A stretch of DNA of 64,000 nt from the NCBI GenBank assembly GCA_020465985.1, contig JAANYP010004661.1:204580-268579 (forward strand), read 5' to 3'. This document shows positions 54,317 to 64,000 of this stretch, piece after piece. Origin of the DNA: Centrapalus pauciflorus (lineage: Eukaryota; Streptophyta; Magnoliopsida; Asterales; Asteraceae). The translations under genes and the position numbers were made by a program. Positions within the stretch are counted from its first letter, which is position 1. Every line of letters starts with the position of its first letter. Under the pieces are notes generated by a model. That model searched no databases, was not told where the DNA came from, and was given only the letters and a program-made list of their open reading frames with translations.

Positions 54317-54362
54317 ATGAAGAACCTGTGTGTGCTCTTACTTCTCACTTGTATTGCTTTAG
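54317..54362 (+). CDS. Exon 1 of a second cysteine-rich peptide gene (partial)
   Basis: ATG begins MKNLCVLLLLTCIAL, followed by a phase-1 donor |GTAATA, as in the gene at 30270. Promoter, exon and first 40 bp of intron are all similar to that gene. No cysteine-rich exon 2 is found in the remaining 9.6 kb. It may lie beyond 64000, given the 7.7-kb intron of the first copy, or be lost. Confidence 0.6.
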
Positions 54363-54493
54363 GTAATATACTTGCATTTAGTATTTAAATTGTATAGTTA
54401 TTACTTATTAGTCAAAAAATTGAAATGATATGTTATTTATTTTTTTTGAGCTTTAATGTTGCATGTGTAATTTACATTATTATTATTATTATC

Positions 54494-54497
<4 letters not shown>

Positions 54498-54562
<65 letters not shown>
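54498..54562. repeat. (TA)n array
   Basis: Preceded by (TTA)n; borders the family L element. Confidence 0.95.

Positions 54563-56106
<1,544 letters not shown>

Positions 56107-56162
<56 letters not shown>
56107..56162. repeat. (TA)n array
   Basis: Borders family A copy 4 and family E copy 2. Confidence 0.97.
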
Positions 56163-56169
<7 letters not shown>

Positions 56170-56592
56170 GGTTCGTGTGAGTACCTGAAAAATGCAGAGT
56201 ACCGTGAGTACCTGTGAATACACGGATTTCGGATGTGAACTTGCTTCGAAAAAAATTTTTGAAATTTTTTTTCATATTCATTTGAATACAAATAAAATAA
56301 GGCTATTCGTAAAAAATTATATACATTCACACTTTCTAGCATCTTAAAAGTCATGTGAACGTGAAAAATTTCATGTGAACATGCTTAATTGTGAATACAC
56401 GTTCACAACAGTATAGTTCATATGAACACACATGTTTCACATAGTTCTAGTGTGTGTTTATGTATTATTTTTTGCAAACAGTCTTGTGTTATTAATTTAA
56501 AAATGATTATGAAATTTTTTTTTAAAAAATGATTTTATGCGTGGTACCTCCGGTACTCCGCAAAACTAGTGGTACTCATTTGAACCCAAATC
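56163..56592. mobile_element. (TA)n-flanked MITE, family E copy 2
   Basis: Left GGTTCGTGTGAGTACCTG. Right GGTACTCATTTGAACCCAAA, then a short TA tract. Close to copy 1 throughout. Confidence 0.83.
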
Positions 56593-56607
56593 TATATATA
56601 TATATAT

Positions 56608-57312
56608 TCAAGATCAATGGAGTATTATGTTAGATTGGGTACCGGGGTATCGTTTACAGTCAATCATTTATCATTGAAATTATTAATTAATATATAAAAT
56701 TCTGTTGAAAATTGAACCCACGTCATTTAATGTGAGGGGTAAAATGGGTATGAAAAATTTTTAAAATGAGATCCAAATATTCTCTAAATCCCAAGAATTT
56801 CACATTTGCAGTTAATAGTTCTGTTGCCTATTTTAGCGATAATCCTCCATTGAAATTGATTTCTTGTTATCGTCCGCTTCAAAGTCGAGTTTTACCATTA
56901 ATGTCTTCGTATACTGCACAGTTCAAATTCTTCAATATGGTTTTAAATGCACATGTTCAATACTGCACATGTTCAATACTACACATGTTCAATATTGCAC
57001 ACGTAATATTGCAAATATTGAATACTACACATGTTTAATGTGTTTTATCCCTATATATTTCCTTGATGCACATGTTCAAATTCTTCAATATAATTTTAAA
57101 TGCAATCATCACCCTTATTGAACATGTTCAATAAGTTCTTTATAATAGGTAAGAGTATCAAATTCCTACAATTAAGGGATTTCCTAAATCACTAAATATC
57201 ATCTATTAATTAAAAATAAAACATAATTGACTATATTACCATTCTGTACTTTTAACCAAACATTGATAGAGACTCCGGTTTCCCAGTCTAATATGGTACC
57301 CCATTGATCCCG

Positions 57313-57314
<2 letters not shown>
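56608..57314. mobile_element. (TA)n-flanked MITE, family F-like copy 2
   Basis: Left AGATCAATGGAGTATTATGT, then TAGATTGGGTACCGGGGTAT. Right ATACCCCGG-type region replaced by TCTAATATGGTACCCCATTG, then ATCCCGACC. The terminal layout (CATGGAGTCCCATATTAGATTGG in family F) is shared, but the interiors are unrelated. ATACTGCACATGTTCA units repeat at 56946-57035. Confidence 0.72.

Positions 57315-57390
<76 letters not shown>
57315..57390. repeat. (TA)n array
   Basis: Borders the F-like element and family C copy 3. Confidence 0.97.
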
Positions 57391-57392
<2 letters not shown>

Positions 57393-58184
57393 ATTGGGTT
57401 CACATGAGAAGCCCTCATTACCGTGAGACGTGAGAACCATTCTAAAATTTGTGCATCCACCGTATAAAATTGTGCATTTGATACTAAAATTAAATGTTTT
57501 CGATATATTATGCACTTCATGTAAAAATTTACGCATCTCATGCTATAATTTATCCATTTTATGTACGAATTGTGCATTTAAGAAAATTTGTGCATTTTAT
57601 GTTCAAATTTGTGCATTTAGTTTATAATTTAATGAATATATAATTTTTGAATGTAATTTTAGTGTTAGATTATATTATTTATTAATATTTAAGACTAATA
57701 ATGGTTGTAAGTAAGAGGGTGTTTGTTTTGCGTTTATGAACGTGATTATTAGCTTATTACGTTATAGTAACGCAAATAATTGGTTTAAAGTGTTTGGATT
57801 GCATACGATAATAAGTTATTATTTGCGTTTAACGTTAGTCCTACCGCACTTATTCATAAGTTAAAAATTGTAGCTTATTTACTTAATAAGTGATTATTTG
57901 ATCATTTTACAAGTAAAAACGCAAATCCAAACACTTTAAAAACTGATTATTTGATAATTACGATAGCAAACAGCAGATGCTAAACCAAAGACTAAATTTC
58001 CAACAACACTTTTTGTTACAGTTATTAGCTGATTATTAGTTTCCAAAACGCTACAACATTTTTTCAAACGCAAATCCAAACACCCTTTAAAACTTTTAAT
58101 TTTTAAATTTGTGCATTTGATGTACAAATTTGTGCATTTTGAAGTAGTTTCTTATGGTAGCGAGAGTTCTTACTGAAACTCAAC
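57391..58184. mobile_element. (TA)n-flanked MITE, family C copy 3, interrupted by a Tourist-like MITE
   Basis: Left GGATTGGGTTCACATGAGAA; right GAGTTCTTACTGAAACTCAA. Removing the 373-bp insertion at 57715-58087 plus one TAA restores a sequence collinear with copy 1. Confidence 0.83.
57715..58087. mobile_element. Tourist-like (PIF/Harbinger) MITE, copy 2
   Basis: 373 bp, GAGGGTGTTTG to CCAAACACCCTT, with TAA on both sides (57712-57714 and 58088-58090). Same length as the copy at 31652. Confidence 0.85.
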
Positions 58185-58196
58185 CCTATATATATT

Positions 58197-58765
58197 GATT
58201 GTGTGTATGTATGTATACTTAAAATTTAATCGTTATACATCATAAGAAGATATCTTGAATGTATGTTGTTTACTTATTTTTCGATTAATATAAAAAAAAT
58301 TATATTGTTTTCATAACTTTATTAGTTTGGTCTATTAACGTTTTTCTTATCATTTTAGTCTTTACATTATATTTATATTATTGATACTGTAAAATTTGTA
58401 ATGAACGATCTTTTGTTCAGTTTTGAAAAATATTTCATATTTTAGTTTAATTTTTATGTTAAAAAGTTATCATGTTTTTTTAGAATTTTAAAAGTTTGGT
58501 TTTTTATATACTTTTTAAAAATCAAAATGCTTACCATATTTAGCAGAACATGATATAACCGTTTGTTTAATAGTGAGAATTTTATAAGGAATTCCGTATG
58601 AAAATTACCAAACTTATAAAAACATTGAAAACATGTAGTATTTTTCAACGTAAACATTAAACTAAAATATGATACCATTGTTTTTAACATGAACAACATT
58701 TTATCGGTGAAAAAGTTCAGTTTCAATAGAAAGAAAAATATAACGACTAAAATGATTACACACAC

Positions 58766-58766
<1 letters not shown>
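58197..58766. other. AT-rich gene-free stretch
   Basis: No element terminus or gene recognised. Confidence 0.45.

Positions 58767-58859
<93 letters not shown>
58767..58859. repeat. (TA)n array
   Basis: Preceded by a short (CA)n; borders family D copy 7. Confidence 0.97.
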
Positions 58860-58862
<3 letters not shown>

Positions 58863-59227
58863 GGTTCGAGAGAGTACCACCTATTATCCAGCGCACCAGA
58901 AGGTACCACTTTTAAAAAAAATATTTAAAATTCTTTTTCATAAACATGTTCTTGATTAACATTATGAAGATCATATGTAAATTTCACATACATTCACATC
59001 TCCTAGCTCCTAAAAAATGATGTGAACACACACTTATGTAATTTTGATTATATGTGAACACTCATTTATGTGATGCGTGCTTTTATGCACTTAGAGTGTT
59101 CGGATTTACGTGAAATTCAAATATTATCTGTGTAATGTTAATTAGAACATTTAATGAAAAAAATTTTAAAAAATAATTTTAAGAGTGGTACCTTCTGGTG
59201 CGCTGCATAATTGGTAGTACTCACTTG

Positions 59228-59230
<3 letters not shown>
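58860..59230. mobile_element. (TA)n-flanked MITE, family D copy 7
   Basis: Left GGTTCGAGAGAGTACCACCT; right CCTTCTGGTGCGCTGCATAA, then GTACTCACTTGAAC. Inverted relative to copy 2. Confidence 0.86.

Positions 59231-59285
<55 letters not shown>
59231..59285. repeat. (TA)n array
   Basis: Borders family D copy 7 and family A copy 5. Confidence 0.97.

Positions 59286-61688
<2,403 letters not shown>

Positions 61689-61740
<52 letters not shown>
61689..61740. repeat. (TA)n array
   Basis: Borders the foldback element and family H copy 6. Confidence 0.97.
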
Positions 61741-61742
<2 letters not shown>

Positions 61743-64000
61743 AGAGGTTCTTTTAAGAACCTTAAAGATGGTGAGAACCTAGGAACCTTTTAGAGCCCTT
61801 GGATCAAAAGAGTATTTTTGGAATAAAAGATATTATCTTTCTCTCTCCACCTTTTTCATTATATGCATCTCTTTTTCACTTTCTCTCTCTTACTTTTTTT
61901 TTCATTTTCATTTTCTATTTCTTACATTAGAATTGATTTTAATATAAAAAAAACGTTTTTTATAAAAAATAAACTTTTTTCTATATAAAAATTTATTTAA
62001 TAGCTAAAAAATTAATGTATTCTATATAGAAATATTATATCTCTATATAGAATGTTATATAATTCTATATTTATGTAGATTAACATTACTATTCATAATC
62101 TATGTAGAATGTTATGTTTCTTATATATTTCATATATTTTATGTTTATTATACAAATCTATATCTTTTTTGTAGATTACCATTACTATTCATTGTGTTTT
62201 GGTATATTTTATATCAGTTGCATACTTGATACCAAGTATTCGATAAAATATCTAAATGAAATCTTATTTTTGTTGTTTCAATGTGTTTTTGGTATATTTT
62301 ATCATTTAATCTACGTAGAATATATGATACTTGACATTCTACACGACATTCTACATAGATTGCATGACATTCTACGTAGATTGCATGTTATTCTACGTAA
62401 ATTGAATGTCATTCTACGTAGATAGATTGTCATTTTACGTAGATTGCATGACATTCTACGTAGATTGTACATAGAATATATTCGTCGATACTCTACGTAG
62501 ATTGCATGTCATTCTACCTAGATTGCATGTCATTCTACGTAGATTGAATGTCATTCTACGTAGATTGCATGTTATTCTACGTAGATCTATAGTTTTATTC
62601 TATGTATTTTTGGTTTATTTTATATCAGTTGCATACCAAGTGTTTGATAAAATGTCTAAATAAAATCTTTTTTTTTTGTTTCAATGTGTTTTTGATATAT
62701 TTTATCATGTAATCTATGTAGAATATATGATATTTGACATTTTACACGACATTCTACATAGATTGCATAACATTCTACGCAGATTGCATGACATTCTACG
62801 TAGATTGAATGTTATTCTACGTAGATTGAATGTCATTCTACGTAGATTGCATGCCATTCTACATAGATTGCATGTCATTCTACCTATATTGTACATAAAA
62901 CATGTTTGTCGATACTCTACATAGAATATGATAAATTCATTTTAAATGGTTTATAATGAAGATTATTTGTAAAATGTTAGATATATATGAATGTAATAGT
63001 TATTAGATGTTTTACATGATAATCTACGTAGATTACATGATAATCTACATAAAATATATGATACAAGACTACTTGTAAAAAATCACACATAATCTATGTA
63101 GAATGTTATGTTTCTTATATATTTCATATATTTTTTGTTTCTTATACATTTCTATATCTTTTTATGTAAATGTACATTAACATTCAATGTGTTTTTGATA
63201 TATTTTATCATGTAATCTATGTATAATATATGATGCATGACATTCTACATGACATTCTACGTAGATTGAATGACATTCTACGTAGATTGCATGACATTCT
63301 ACGTAGATTGCATGTCATTCTACGTAGATTGAATGACATTCTACGTAGATTGAATGTCATTCTACGTAGATTGAATGTTATTTTACGTAGATTGTACATA
63401 GAATATGTTCGTCGATACTATATGTAGATTGCATGCCATTCTACGTAGATTGCATGTCATTCTACGTAGATGGAATGTCATTCTACGTAGATTGAATGTC
63501 ATTCTACGTAGATTGCGTGACATTCTAGGTAGAGTATCGACGAACATATTCTATGTACAATCTACGTACATTGGACAGATTCATTTTCCATATTTTATAA
63601 TTAAAATTATTTGTAAGATATTATATTTATAATGAATGTAATAGTTATTAGATGTTTTACATGATAATCTATGTTGATTACATGACAATTTACGTAGATT
63701 ACATCATAATCTACATTAAATATAATACAATACTACTTGTAAAAAATAACACATAATCTATGTAAAATGTTATGTTTCTTATATATTTAATATATTTTTA
63801 TGTTTCTTATACATTTCTATATCTTTTTATGTAGATTCACATTACTATTCAATGTGTTTTTGGTATATTTTATCATGTAATAATCTACGTAGAATATATG
63901 ATAATTGACATTCTACACGACATTCTACGTAAATTGCATGTCATTCTACGTAGATTGCATGTCATTCTACGTATATTGCATACCATTCTACGTAGATTGC
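61741..64000. mobile_element. Family H element, copy 6, inverted, running off the window
   Basis: Starts GGGAGAGGTTCTTTTAAGAA, then GGTGAGAACCTAGGAACC, the complement of the right ends at 33400-33450 and 34740-34798. 21-bp-repeat clusters lie at about 62335-62590, 62740-62890, 63235-63400, 63420-63560 and from 63905 to the end. This copy has the cleanest arrays, for example six or more consecutive ATTGAATGTCATTCTACGTAG-type units. The other end is beyond 64000. Confidence 0.8.

Noticed and set aside
62114..62924. Leucine- and arginine-rich repeat proteins resembling leucine-rich repeats
   Set aside because: The seven-residue period comes from the 21-bp DNA unit; both strands are open and no start or splice context is conserved beyond the repeat itself.
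62330..63560. 21-bp repeats resembling a CRISPR array
   Set aside because: Units are directly adjacent without unique spacers, the context is a eukaryotic transposon, and no cas-like gene is present.

Overview
The window reads as nuclear DNA of a dicot plant. It is very AT-rich, has introns with GT...AG borders, plant-type genes and dense plant transposable elements. An Asteraceae source is my best guess, because the ARID plus zinc-knuckle protein and the chromovirus-like pol remnant resemble families I associate with that group. This is inference from memory, not a database result. No rRNA, bacterial operon or CRISPR array is present.

Only two gene loci look like resident genes. One is a seven-exon cysteine-rich receptor-like kinase (CRK, DUF26 type) on the minus strand at 15025-18942. 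Its exons are intact except for one extra base in exon 1. The other is a two-exon gene for an 82-residue secreted peptide with eight cysteines in the mature region, at 30270-38216 on the plus strand, with a 7.7-kb intron filled by transposons. A diverged copy of its promoter and signal-peptide exon lies at 54317. A second duplicated block (25688-25985 and 39142-39425) supports an old tandem duplication of the peptide locus.

The rest is mobile DNA. By region: 1-1584, part of an LTR on the minus strand; 1585-4800, Helitron pieces and two foldback MITEs; 4800-12000, a chain of MITE-like elements joined end to end by (TA)n; 12100-14907, a CACTA-like relic carrying a short LTR retroelement whose only cargo is a zinc-knuckle/protease-like/ARID reading frame; 15-19 kb, the CRK gene; 19289, a CACTA terminus with a GC-rich exon-like stretch; 20.3-25.7 kb, more (TA)n-linked elements and a long 21-bp-repeat element; 25.99-29.84 kb, a broken Ty3/gypsy element with a 2.37-kb 3' LTR; 30-38 kb, the peptide gene with its stuffed intron; 39.4-49.2 kb, AT-rich sequence with one large (TA)n-linked element; 49.3-64 kb, further (TA)n-linked elements, a Pack-MULE-like element with a Raf-like kinase exon, and a 1.7-kb foldback.

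The most striking pattern is that about ten MITE families with unrelated interiors all abut (TA)n tracts. They also share the same terminal 16-mer, close to GGTTCNNNNGAGNACC, at one or both ends. This looks like one transposition system, with (TA)n as target or by-product, mobilising many different cargoes. No transposase for it is visible here.
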